DNA from: Phoronis australis
Taxonomy: Eukaryota; Phoronida; Phoronidae
DNA: 33,370 nucleotides
Direction: 5' to 3'
NCBI GenBank assembly: GCA_002633005.1
Contig: NMRA01000092.1
Location: 487,247-520,616 of the forward strand
In this document: one piece after another, positions 10,223 to 20,620 of the stretch
How the letters are laid out: every line of letters begins with the position of its first letter
How positions within the stretch are numbered: the first letter of the stretch is position 1
Notes under the pieces: model-generated
Told to the model about the DNA's origin: nothing
Database searches by the model: none
What the model saw: the letters and a program-made list of their open reading frames with translations, nothing else
Made by a program: the position numbers and the translations under genes

Positions 10223-10391
10223 CGTATTTGTAGAAATTGGTGGAACGCAAGATTTTTCCATTGATCTAAAGAAAGTTACCATTGAAATCAAAGTTGCTAA
10301 CTGTAGAGAGGGTGGGAATAGCAAGCCTCCTGTTACCATAGATACAGTCTTCAGTCCAAGCTTCCTTGTTGACTGGTGTGATTTCAAGTTG
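10223..10391 (+). CDS. SGCE: Alpha/epsilon-sarcoglycan homolog, exon encoding the membrane-proximal VDWC region
   Basis: This 169-bp exon encodes VFVEIGGTQDFSIDLKKVTI, EIKVANCREGGNSKPPVTID and TVFSPSFLVDWCDFKL. It matches the vertebrate segment beginning EGVY(V/I)-x-VG and ending in (I/V)DWC-x-(I/V)-(S/T)-L, just before the juxtamembrane linker. The acceptor is TTGGTTTTCAG (phase 2) and the donor is AAGTTG|GTGAGT at 10392 (phase 0). By my recollection, vertebrate proteins have four cysteines in this exon. Here only the second (ANC) and fourth (DWC) remain, and the first and third are Asp/Ile. The joined frame up to this exon is 228 codons from 2323, or 236 if ATG 2301 is used, about the size expected for this part of the protein. 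Confidence 0.93.
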
Positions 10392-13300
10392 GTGAGTCCT
10401 TTGTTGTTTTTGCTTAGTACTACATTAGTCTTATAGTAGCACTATCACTTAAAGTCTCAATGCACACGTTTTTGCCGATTGCCATGTGATTGTCAAAACA
10501 TGTGTTTTGAATTAAGACCACTGGCTGCTATTAAAGTAATCTCAAAATGATTTTTCACCACTGATAATCTCGCTGATAAAATCATTTTGTGTGCACTGAT
10601 TCACAGGAAAATATTGTGTGTGCTGGATCCATAGAATAATAATTTGTCACCGACATGAACTCGTGAAGCCTCTTGACAAAAATCGTATTGTGTACAGTGG
10701 CCTTTGATTAGATTTTGAAAGACATGATATTGAAGGCTAAACTCCGATGAATTCACTTGATGCATTGAGAGCTGAATGAGATTTAAATGTCGACAGGCTG
10801 GTTCAGTGACTAAACATTCCTATAGATGGAGGTGCAAGGCAGTACTTTGCAGCTCTGATATTCCCATCTTAACCCACAGTTCTTTGACAATGGTGACTGT
10901 CATATGGGCTTACAACTGAACTTCACTCGAAACCAGACTACAATTGACCAATTGATCAGTTTGGAGTAAAGTTTGGTGGTAATGGCCGTGGTGTTTGTCT
11001 GCAGTTACCCATGGTAGTGCAGTCTTTCACCAGTGCCTTAACATACTCAAGCCCAACTTGGTAGAAAAACATCTCTAACTGGGTCAACTGAAACTGAGAG
11101 CCCAGAGCTTGAGCTGTATTGTTGGGTGTTTTTTCATAATGACCTAACACTAGCTGCTGTTAATGTATAATACAGAAGTATGGTTTGATGGTGTTTATTT
11201 ATCTGCTCTTATTTTTTCAAGGACACAAATTGTTACAATAGCTTATTGTATTCAAATGATAACCAATTTGGGTCAAGTGCAGCTGGGCTCTTCAATCTAA
11301 TACATCTCGTCTTCCTGACTTCGACGAAAATTACGATGGCAAAAAAGTGCTCAATATGGATTGAAATTTCAGAACATGAATAAATGGATACAGGGCAATT
11401 ATTCAAGCCCTCTCCGAACCTACTTATGATTGGACAGAGTGTGCCATGGGTATTCACTAGAGATGGGGTTAGTCATGGCTGGGTTTTGCAATGGAATTAA
11501 CAGGCCCAAGCCAGGCCTCATAACATCAGATTATTTCCTGCAATGACCAGAGCACAATATCCCATTAGATGTAGCCAGGTCCAACAAAAGACTTGCTGTA
11601 AATGGATGCCTGCTTTACCACCAGCCTATTTGCAGCTCACTACGCACAACCCAAAAAGCATTGATTCTGTAATTGTTTTCAAGTTTGAGTGGCATGGGGT
11701 AAAGCTTGGTGGTGACAATCCCAGGTGGGTTGTCAGACTGTCTTTTTCAGCACTAGATATTCATTAGGATGTGGAACAACGTTTTGAGGTCTGATTAGGA
11801 AAATCGTTAAAATTTATTAAGGCGTATCCAAATAGAGTGTTGCCATCATTGCCACTTGTGTCGAGTCGTTTCCGTAATTTGTGTCGTGCGTGGCAGAATG
11901 ATACTAGGTCCATAAGAACATTCAAAACCGTATTGTGAAATAGCACTCGCTAGTGTCAAGCATGTGCGAGGTAGTATGATTCAGTGCCAGTCAGCTACTC
12001 CCATGTCCTTGTTAAGACCAAATATTTGTGTTTCGAGATTTTTTGTTTGGCGAATTGGCTGTTGTAATTGTGTCCACATCAGGTACCTGATGACACTTAT
12101 ACCTAGAAATAACTTAATACGCTTTGAAATATTTATTTTACGGCTGGCCTTCCTCCTTCAGGCGCATTAAAATTAGCACTTGATTTGATGGCACCTAGCT
12201 CATATGTCTGAGTAAAAATAGCAAACTAGCTACGTGAATCAAGCTGCATAGGAAATAAAATTAACTCCATTAAATCTAAGGTAATCCTGTGTAGGAACAT
12301 ATATGTTGTTTAAAAATAAAACTTTCTATAATTGTCTTCATACCACTTGAGGTCAGAGTATTTCAGCTGCAAATTTTCCATAGACACGTTTTGTCTAACA
12401 CAGCGTGTCATTTGCCTTAATGGACAGTCTCTCCAATTGGCGGCAGTCAAGTCTAGCATCCAATGTCTGTTTATACAACAATTGTCCAAAGCTCGTAATT
12501 ATGAGAAAAATAATCACAGCAATAGTACTACTGGCGTCATAATCATGTCATAAAACACTAAAATAAATACAATGAAATTTAGTGGAGTAATTAAGTCATA
12601 GAGAGGTAATCGCAAATAGATGGTAATATTCAGATTACAAGAAGCACTAGAGTGAAGAATGGCAGTATTGACACAACATTTTACAGGTTAACAAGCTGTG
12701 ATATAGTTACAACTGAAGGGATACTAAATCAAAAATTGAGCATGATGGGTCAAAATTTAGTGCACTCAAATTTGAATGTAAGGACAAGAATTCTGGGTTT
12801 TGGTCTATAGTTGTTATGCACAAACATACTTATGTGTGGGTGCATTATATGGTCATCCTCTACTGTCCTTCCAGCTGGCTGGACAACCTACATCCATCCG
12901 GCGACTGCTATTCACTGCTGTATCTCTGAAGCCTTTTGATGGATGTTCATGAAACCTTTGTATACTTGCGTGGTGGATAGGATCTCATGACCGAATTTTT
13001 GTACGCTTCTTTCTACCGGTGTGCCCTCTTGTGGCAATTATAGTTTTTATGCGCCTGCATATTTATATGCATATTTATATGCAGGTGCATTATGTCATTG
13101 TATCTGTCAATTTTTCCAGCATCGATGTGACGTTTATCTGGTGTCTGTCTGGCATCAGTTGCTTGATGGCTGTAATGAAATTCTGCAGTTATGTCCTTGT
13201 CACAGTCATAAACGTTTTTTCTGATTGATCCGACTTGATATCTGTCAAGTTACTATCACGTAAACAGCAGCACGGGTTCTGTTTCAGATAGATTTTGCCT

Positions 13301-15400
13301 ACGTTACACCCTCTAGTGGCCTTTCTGGTGTTCTTGTTTCCTTTTTATCTGTCCCCTATCTTCCAAATTTTTTGAAGAACTGTTATGAAAGCCGGAAGTT
13401 GTGCTCCTATTAAGGAGAGTATTTTTGATTTGCTTTGTGCTCCTAAAGGCTATTATTGAGTTTACAAGCATTGGGCTGTTTTTAGGAAGGCTTAAAATAA
13501 TAGGTGCTAGGTGCTGCTCTTGTTTGAAAATTGATGCAGCATTTTTGTAACTATCCATATTTTTAAAATGAAATTTAAGTCGTCTGATCCTAGCTGAAGT
13601 AGGTTCGGGTGCTTCTTTTTCCCTAGCATCATCTGATGCCTGGTGATATGGGTTGGGATCTGTTTTCTTCCAGCTTTACCTGGTGGGTGGTAATCCTTTT
13701 TGCTCAGTGTGAGGTCCTTTTTGCCAAGCTGTGACGCGCATGTTTCAAAATTAGTTGGACACCAACAAATCTTATAAATCAGTGGTCATTTGCAGACCAA
13801 GCTTAACGTAAGTCACAGATTTTATGCCAGTTCCAGAAATTCCCCATTGGCTGATTTGATGACAATATGTCTTAATTGCGTCTTTCCAGTCTCGTTTAAG
13901 TCAATTTTATGATCTGAGCGTAGCTAACTAAATGGATTTCAAAACTTAGTCTTTAGCTGCTAAGGAATAACTCCAATTAAAACTTTCAACCATGGTACTG
14001 GCAGTTGCACCAATACAATGAGACTGCTTGACAAAATTGCAATATTCTTGCTGGCTTTTGAAACCGTTTATCAAAGTGGATGTTATTCAAGCAATAAATC
14101 CCAAGTCTTAATAGTTTCCTTCTCGATTAGATGGAGATTTTGAAATCAATAACAGTAATTGCTCTGGGAAAATAGGTTTACTTTTTGAAAACAAACTGAT
14201 CTTGAAGATTTTTTCACGCAAAAAGCATCGGTAAGCAACGGAGGGGATACCTAGGAAATGACATGACCTTTCACCTTGATTTTCATAAAGAAGTACATTT
14301 GCCACTCGATCTTAAAACATCGAAACTCATATTTTTCTGTTCTGTTTTGTGGAAATGCACAGAAAGAAACTTGTTCGCAAAATTGACCTCTTTTGGCCTG
14401 CGGACAACATTACTATGCCTACTCGGATATAAGCCCATGGTTTTGTAGTGGAGGCACTCCACTGAATGGATAAGCCCATGGACGTGAATTGCACGTGTGC
14501 CCAGCCCGGGGCGGGTAGGGGTGAATCACACTTTCAATGAACAGGCGCTGTCGGGATCTGCTTAACCTAGGGAGCCCACTTAGTGACTGTTCAAGTGAGA
14601 GGAGAGGTAAGAGAGCTTGGGCTTGTGTGAGAGCAGTTGGGCTTGAGCGCAAGAAAAAAAATGGAGCTTGTCACATGCCTGAGCACGAGGAAAATTAGGT
14701 GTTGGCTCGTACCTGAGTAAGTTGCTTTTGTATGTGAAAATTAATAACCGAAACGTGGGGGATGGCTTATACGTAAGTGTGGGTGCGTATGCCTGAGCAG
14801 ATACGGCAATTGCCGGAACAGACCTTCTTACACCATTCACAAACTGGCTTAAATACCAGGGTTTTCTCTAAGCACTTTCACTTGGTAACAAAACTGCCAG
14901 TCATGTTAGCAGTTACAATTGCCACTTTTGGTTGGGCTTTGAGTTAACCCTAAATAGCCGGTGTTTTCACCAGCACTTTTCCAGGCAGACAGCCTACTTT
15001 AAGGGTTAAGAGCTGCCTTTCTTTATTGCTGCATTTATCATTTTATGGTAGAAAGTGAACATGTTTTGATGTCAGTTTTCCTTTGAAAGCCATATGGGTG
15101 GTTAGGAAGAAAACTCAAAACAGCTGGCAAAATTGACCCCTTCACTAACTGCTTATCTGCTAGTATTATCACTAGTGTTTTAGCCAGTAAAAATGTTAGG
15201 TTTTTGCCACTAATGTGAATATGGTTTTTTCTCATTCTTTTAGCAGACTTCGTGGAACAGAACTTAAAGGTGAAATATCAATGTTGTGTTTTTTCTTGTT
15301 GAAATAAATTTCGCCAAGAATGTTGCTCTGACACTAATTTTTTTGTTTGTTTGCACGATACAGATCACCATTTTTGTCTGATCCTCACGAAATTTACACG
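10392..15400. other. Downstream of the last recognised sarcoglycan exon, no convincing gene
   Basis: I looked here for the expected phase-0 exon with an acidic linker, a roughly 25-residue hydrophobic helix and a Cys-Cys-Arg-Arg boundary. I found none. Open stretches on either strand (for example the minus strand at 10956-11150 and 11764-11946, the plus strand at 11543-11767) are short and lack recognisable motifs. A dispersed-repeat segment lies at about 12880-13340. A G-rich stretch at 14419-14800 has loosely repeated GAGCTTGGGCTTG-like words. If the gene continues, this is intron. Confidence 0.5.
12880..13340 (+). repeat. Diverged interspersed repeat (CTGTATCTC...GGATG...ATGAAA family), copy 1
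   Basis: It contains CTGCTGTATCTCTGAAGCC, a TTTTGATGGATGTTCATGAAA tract, and later TTACACCCTCTAGTGGCC (near 13302). The same words recur at about 20250-20320 and 22640-22800 in diverged form. It includes a duplicated CATATTTATATG word at 13058-13081. It resembles a non-coding interspersed repeat family of marine invertebrates, but I cannot name it. Confidence 0.5.
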
Positions 15401-15649
15401 CAATTTGTAGTTCTAGAAGTACTGGAAGCCTATTGTTCTTCGTCATAATCAGATTCAAGATGGCGGGCATGGCGGCCATTTTGTTTTCAATTTCAGATTC
15501 AAATGCTTGTAGAGGCTACAGCTTTTGTCCTATATGGCTGAAAATCAGTACGATCATTGGGTTAGACGTTTGCTACATGTGTGCCGGAAATCATGTACTT
15601 CCGATTAAAGATGGCAGTAATATCGGCAGTTGCGCATGTGCTCCTCGAT
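15400..15649. repeat. AAGATGGCGG-bearing repeat segment
   Basis: CAAGATGGCGGGCATGGCGG at about 15457-15476 and AAGATGGCAGTAAT near 15608 lie next to the duplicated block that also contains CAAGATGGCGGATC. The word AAGATGGCGG matches the known YY1 binding consensus. Here it looks like part of an interspersed repeat rather than a promoter, since no gene start follows. Confidence 0.4.
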
Positions 15650-16070
15650 TTCGCGCTGAAAACATTTTCTCCTGTAGAGGGTGCATTATAGGACCAGTTG
15701 CTTCGAAATTTTTCAGCTATTAGTTTCCTATGACAAGCTATTATTCAAGGCAGAGCAACTGGAAGTTGCTTTCAAGATGGCGGATCTGGCGCATTTTGAC
15801 CCATGTTGGGGTGCCATTTTAAACGGGAAGAGAAAATGACGTGATTTATTGCATGTGGATTCTCCGAGGTATACCCTTTCAAATGACCTGCAACGATTTT
15901 TTTCTTAGACTTACTGTTTTTGAGTTGACTTTCAATTTTAGAAAAAATGCAAAATTTGAAAATTTTACGAAATTTTGCCAAACTATATTATTCGATAGAG
16001 TTGTAAACTTGAATTTTAGGAGAATCTGATGTTTCCATTTTTGCTAGGATGTCTGCTTTCGAATTATTCG
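15650..16070 (+). repeat. 421-bp duplicated block, copy 1, ending at an N
   Basis: It is identical over its length to 16118-16538 except for about one substitution (CAACTGG near 15756 versus CAACCGG). The offset is exactly 468 bp. Copy 1 stops at GAATTATTCG, immediately before the unknown base at 16071. It contains an AAGATGGCGG motif and short open stretches on both strands, duplicated with it, with no recognised protein. Confidence 0.95.
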
Positions 16071-16071
16071 N
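16071..16071. other. Unknown base (N), probable contig junction
   Basis: A single N sits exactly at the 3' end of the first copy of the 421-bp duplicated block. This is the pattern left when two contigs that overlap are placed end to end with a one-base placeholder instead of being merged. Confidence 0.8.
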
Positions 16072-16117
16072 ACTGGGGTTAGAACCAATTTTATTTAGTG
16101 GGAATGTTCACAGCATG

Positions 16118-16538
16118 TTCGCGCTGAAAACATTTTCTCCTGTAGAGGGTGCATTATAGGACCAGTTGCTTCGAAATTTTTCAGCTATTAGTTTCCTATG
16201 ACAAGCTATTATTCAAGGCAGAGCAACCGGAAGTTGCTTTCAAGATGGCGGATCTGGCGCATTTTGACCCATGTTGGGGTGCCATTTTAAACGGGAAGAG
16301 AAAATGACGTGATTTATTGCATGTGGATTCTCCGAGGTATACCCTTTCAAATGACCTGCAACGATTTTTTTCTTAGACTTACTGTTTTTGAGTTGACTTT
16401 CAATTTTAGAAAAAATGCAAAATTTGAAAATTTTACGAAATTTTGCCAAACTATATTATTCGATAGAGTTGTAAACTTGAATTTTAGGAGAATCTGATGT
16501 TTCCATTTTTGCTAGGATGTCTGCTTTCGAATTATTCG
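16118..16538 (+). repeat. 421-bp duplicated block, copy 2
   Basis: This is the second copy of 15650-16070. It continues past GAATTATTCG into unique sequence (AGATTTTCTG). A 47-bp segment (16071-16117) that matches neither flank separates the copies. Near-identity in non-coding DNA means either a very recent duplication or an assembly duplication. Confidence 0.95.
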
Positions 16539-17966
16539 AGATTTTCTGAAAACGCTGTTCCTTTGTTGACCAATTTTGCTACACTGTTGTAAGTTAAAAC
16601 CTCCTGTTGAACGAGACTGTATCCTATTTCTCACTGATTTCTGACATCTACGTTCGTCATATGAATGTTTATCATGTTTTTGTCATCAACACCAGCATCA
16701 TCTTGACCATCATCGTCGTCATCATGTCAATCTTCGTCTTTTTTCGGTTGATTTGTCCAGGTGTCGTTCCTCCGTGCGCTTTCATTTTTTCTTTTTTGTA
16801 CTATGTTGGAAAATGAAATTTTGCTTGTCTGCCATGATACTGTGTCCACATGGTGATATTTTGCCGTAGTTATCAGACGACATGTGAACACTTCTTGTGG
16901 TAAAGTCAGGGAACTGCAGAGCGTGTGCGGGATGCTGAATGTTCCAGTGATATTCATTAGTGACACGTGGAACAATTCGTCGCTTGGGAAATGTAAGAAA
17001 TAAATGCCGAGCGAGTCATAGCAATTATTCGGGAAAATGCGGTACAATGTAATCTATTGACTGAGTCTCTAACATACGCAGTTCAATTTCGTCTTGTGTC
17101 AAAAACGCATTTACCTATTGACTTTCCTGATAGCATGCTGTAACTAATTAATGAATTGGCAACTGTGCAGATTGTTTAATTTGATGTTTCTGCCTGCAAA
17201 ATTGCTGTGCATTTATCAAGATGCATGTGTGCTCACTTCATTTCAACTCCATATTACGTGTATCCATTCCGTCTGGTTGCTTTCATGTAATGATGGCCAA
17301 GACCTTACATGTTGTTTCTAGTGATTAGGTGAACAAACATCAGACACTACTGTTATTTTCTGAAACAGTTTTTACATCTTATCAGTCTTGGTCATTATCT
17401 GAGATTATGTGTAAGGTGTAGTTGCATTAACTTGATTGCGTGTTTTCTTTCATTAGAAAACGAGTTTTGACTTAAAGTTGCTGAACCCGAGTTTGATGAA
17501 AAAGGTGTTTGAAATTCATATTTAATGAATTCTTTGTAATTTGTATTATGAAACAAATTTTGCTCTTTGATTCAAGGACAAATTTTCCCAAAACTGTTTG
17601 TCCTTGTACTCTCTAACTTTAATCGTAGAAGCATTGAATTATCCCCATGAAAAATCAGATCCGCAATTATTAGGCAATGCAGCGACATGCGATGTTGGGG
17701 ATTTTTGTACAATAATGAAAGGTGATGATTTGTTCTGACGTATGTCGTGCAAAAAGTAGCATTATTTGGCAAACACAGGTCCAGCAGCTTTGTAAAAACT
17801 TACTGGTACGTTAAGGCTAAATATTAAGCTCTAGGTTTTCAGTCCTCATAAGTTGGTGGACGCAAAGCTTAGCATAATGTCAACTCGTCAAATGCGACCG
17901 GGTAAAATTTCCAGGTCGCCAAACAGGAACTGGGGTCGTCAAGACAAGGAAACTTCGTGCGAAGGA
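16539..17966. other. Unassigned region, no supported gene
   Basis: The plus strand has an open stretch to 16816 with a hydrophobic run (IILTIIVVIMSIFVFF) that comes largely from an ATC/GTC-rich simple tract at 16682-16740. The minus strand has a 106-codon open stretch (16727-17047) that I do not recognise. A possible 48-bp micro-exon (acceptor TTTCATTAG at 17456, KTSFDLKLLNPSLMKK, donor AAG|GTGTTT) lies at 17457-17504. None is strong enough to call. Confidence 0.4.
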
Positions 17967-18012
17967 GGGGGGGGGGGGGTTGCAAAAGTGNGGGGGGGGG
18001 GTTGCAAAAGTG
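17967..18012 (+). repeat. Poly-G plus TTGCAAAAGTG duplicated across an N
   Basis: A run of 13 G followed by TTGCAAAAGTG (17967-17990) is followed by N at 17991. Ten G and the same TTGCAAAAGTG come next (17992-18012). The unit repeats exactly at the unknown base. A homopolymer G run is a typical place for reads to fail and contigs to break, so an unmerged overlap is the simplest reading. Confidence 0.85.
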
Positions 18013-18047
18013 CTGGCCTCTACAAACGGGGCAAAGTAGGCAAGAGC

Positions 18048-18354
18048 TTAAAAACCGGACGATCGCCGCACAAATAAAAAAGGAATTAAAGAGTCATTGG
18101 CCATTCAGAACCAGCATGCTACTGATTCTCTGAACAACATGCAGTGCTCAGTGACCCTGCAACTATAGTGGTGACTAGCTACTGACTATATTCCCTGTAT
18201 CTCTCACTTCACTTTATGGATGTTACCTGAGCTGTATGTTGGCACTTGTTGTCCTAAAGTGTTGTAAATATGATCCTGATGATGTCTAGTGAATAGACAA
18301 AACGTTGATTGAACATGAACTTTTTTATTTGTGCGGCGATCGTCCGGTTTTTAA
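18048..18354. mobile_element. MITE with 35-bp perfect terminal inverted repeats and TTAA ends
   Basis: The arms 18048-18082 and 18320-18354 are perfect reverse complements over 35 bp. They read TTAAAAACCGGACGATCGCC and onward, ending in an A-rich inner part. Each arm has TTAA at its outer edge, so the element can be read as TTAA target duplications around AAACCGGACG ends. TTAA duplication is the hallmark of piggyBac-type transposition, but the end sequence is not one I recognise. The 307-bp element has no coding capacity, so it would be non-autonomous. The perfect arms suggest recent activity or strong structural constraint. The interior holds a hammerhead-like segment next to the right arm. 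A direct repeat AGGCAAGAGCT flanks it on both sides. Confidence 0.75.
18276..18306 (+). ncRNA. Hammerhead-ribozyme-like core segment inside the MITE (probably degenerate)
   Basis: CTGATGA (18276-18282) is followed by a hairpin TGTCTA-GTGAA-TAGACA (18283-18299) and then AAACG. A hammerhead core is CUGAUGA, stem II, GAAA(C). The order and spacing fit, but the conserved G after stem II is missing or replaced by A, and stems I and III with a cleavage triplet are not obvious. Hammerheads are known in animal Penelope-like elements and retrozymes. I treat this as a candidate relic only. Confidence 0.3.
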
Positions 18355-18389
18355 ACTTACTGTGGCCAAAAACTGATTTAATTAGGCAA

Positions 18390-20180
18390 GAGCTGAAAAT
18401 GAAATAGTAAGTGCACATAAATGCCGGAAGTGAAAAAATAGCAAAATGTACGCCAGTTCATCCGAGATTGCCTGAACAATGTTTTTTCTCTTTTTTGTTT
18501 TTAATTGAACGGAAGTATAGGAGTCCGTTAACCAATTTCTCCCTGGTGGGCCTAGTATCCTGTGTAGACATAACAAGGTGATGGTCAGCATTAGTTACCG
18601 AGCATGACTCATACGCGGGCCCTTTGATTTTTCCCAATCTGTTCCACCTTGATTCTGCTCTTCCTGTAGTATGCATGTGGCAGTGTCGTGGCGACCTGAG
18701 ATTTTCGCCTGGTCACCAAACAAAATCTGAGGTCGTATTGGCGAGTTGGCATTAAGACTGACCCATTTGATCACAAAGATACTTAGAAGTCCACCATGCA
18801 AAAATGATACATCAATGAAGGGATTAAAGGGTTGACCCTTAGGTTAAACATCTTTAAATTATGATTTTAGAGTGCATGCATTATAGAGAAATCTACTCAA
18901 ATCAACGTTGAAGCTTACCAGCAACAAGTTCCATGGACAGCCTTGTAGATTTGTGTTGACTATCACTATAAAGAGACAACAACTTTGATTAGTTGATATG
19001 TCTGTGGCAACGCCAACGACAGGTGCTGCTAAAATCTGGCCATTTTCCCTAGCACCTTTTGTTTGTCGAAAAGTGTCACAAATTCATCAAAATAACTCTT
19101 GCATGAGATGGTCTTCAGCTTCAGCTTGCCTTGGTGTCAGCTATTTGTCTATTTCGGTGATGTTAAAGATATGTTGTATGCTTTAAGAGCGTGCAATCGG
19201 TCAGATTGTTTTTTGATCCCATTACGAGTTATTTGAACTAATACATTTTTGGAAAAGTTCAGAAAAGTTGAGTTCTATACACTTAAACCACACATTTATT
19301 GGTTGCTCAGAATAACGTCAGATTTTTAAGACTGCGATATTTTCTAGGTAGCTAGAAAACCTCAAAATGTTTATTGTTGAAGAACGAAATAACGAATTGT
19401 GGATTTCTGAAAATGGCCTTAAAGGAAATTGGCTTAAAGTGGAACTTGCAGGCTAATTCCTTATCTCTGTGATTGGTTGGTCAAATTAGTTTGAAACACA
19501 AGTTATAGTGATGCTGTGAATATGAAGTAGATCGGAAATTCCCAAATGTTTTTAAGAACGAGTTTTGTGTAAATCATTCAAGTAAGTATGATGCGGGGGG
19601 TGGGTAAGCGAGTCCCCAAAGTACGTCATTATTGCAAAGGTCACCTATTTGCAGAATTTTTTGTTTTCACATTTACAAGTACTCATTGAATACAACTGCA
19701 CTTCGTTTAGCGTAGTTGATGTTCAGATAGCATTGCTGTTTAGTTCCTGCGCTACATCAGCATAGTTAGGAGCATGCTAATACATCTTTGAATAGATGCT
19801 TAATTATTTAATTATTTCAATACAAAAGCCCGAATAGTGTTATTGTTGGGGGACTCTACTCTTGTCAACATGTGTATTAAGCAAGCATTCAGAGTTCTTC
19901 AAAACAAAGTAGGCTGACTAATGGAAGTTAGATCCAAGTAATGGTGTGCTAATTACTTTTGGCTGGAATCATCTATGGCTTTTGTTTAAGTACTTCATTC
20001 ATTATACACTTCATTAAGAGTGCAGAGATCTTTATTGTGCTTCCGACATGTGTTGTGATGCTATTTGTTCTCCTTTATCAGCTGAGCATATGATGCAGAT
20101 AGCTTGAAGTACTGTTTTATGTACATGGCACATGTTTAAAGTCACAAGAAGAACGGACTGTTTCCCACAGTGTCAATGAA
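18390..20180. other. Unassigned region, no supported gene
   Basis: Sequence is mainly unique and AT-rich. The plus-strand stretch 19953-20093 is open for 46 codons and includes a hydrophobic run (IFIVLPTCVVMLFVLLYQ). It ends in a stop and lacks good splice context, so it was not called. Confidence 0.4.
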
Positions 20181-20229
20181 CCTAACTGGGTTTTGCATGT
20201 TGTGAAATTGAAAAATTGTTTTTATGCCA

Positions 20230-20330
20230 TTGTCCCTGTCTGGTTTTACATCTAGAGTATCTACTGCTGCTGTATCTCCAAAACCTTGGGTGGATATTTT
20301 TGAAATTTTGCAGAGATGTTTTTGTCATGG
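20230..20330 (+). repeat. Diverged interspersed repeat, copy 2
   Basis: ACTGCTGCTGTATCTCCAAA and the following ACCTTGGGTGGATATTTTTG parallel the CTGCTGTATCTCTGAAGCC...GATGGATGTTCATG segment near 12930. The shared order of words over about 60 bp supports common origin. Confidence 0.45.
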
Positions 20331-20550
20331 AATGGGATGGCATAAGCATCATATTTCATGAGTTTGCATGGTATTTGTCACACAAAAAAACCGGTTCACA
20401 CAGTTGACGGCTTCCTTGTCAGATTCTTTGAATGAAATGCTGTCAAATGTGCGAGCTCGAATTTATAAATGTGACCATATGTGCTTTCCATTGTTTTTTT
20501 TAACACGAATGTTTCTTGGTATAGTCAAAATGTACATGTAACCCATACGA

Positions 20551-20620
20551 GGGGCGGATCCAAGATTTTGAGCTACAGGGGCCAGACCAGAGTATTAGCC
20601 AGAATTTTGGCCGTCATACA
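20551..20620 (+). mobile_element. GGCGGATCCA-type transposon-end fragment
   Basis: GAGGGGCGGATCCAAGATTTTG is the same type of element end as the minus-strand motif at 138-150. The adjacent CAGGGGCCAGACC fits the G-rich part of such ends. It is a diverged fragment with no coding part. Confidence 0.4.

Noticed and set aside
13055-13084. Palindromic regulatory site made of CATATTTATATG words
   Set aside because: It is a short direct duplication inside an interspersed repeat, and AT-rich dyads of this type are common by chance.
15772-16449. Pair of identical small proteins encoded by tandem genes on the minus strand
   Set aside because: The two identical open stretches are copies of one 421-bp duplicated non-coding block, probably an assembly duplication, and resemble no protein.
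16727-17047. 106-codon minus-strand frame as a gene
   Set aside because: Part of it is antisense to an ATC/GTC simple tract, no domain is recognisable, and splice or start context is lacking.
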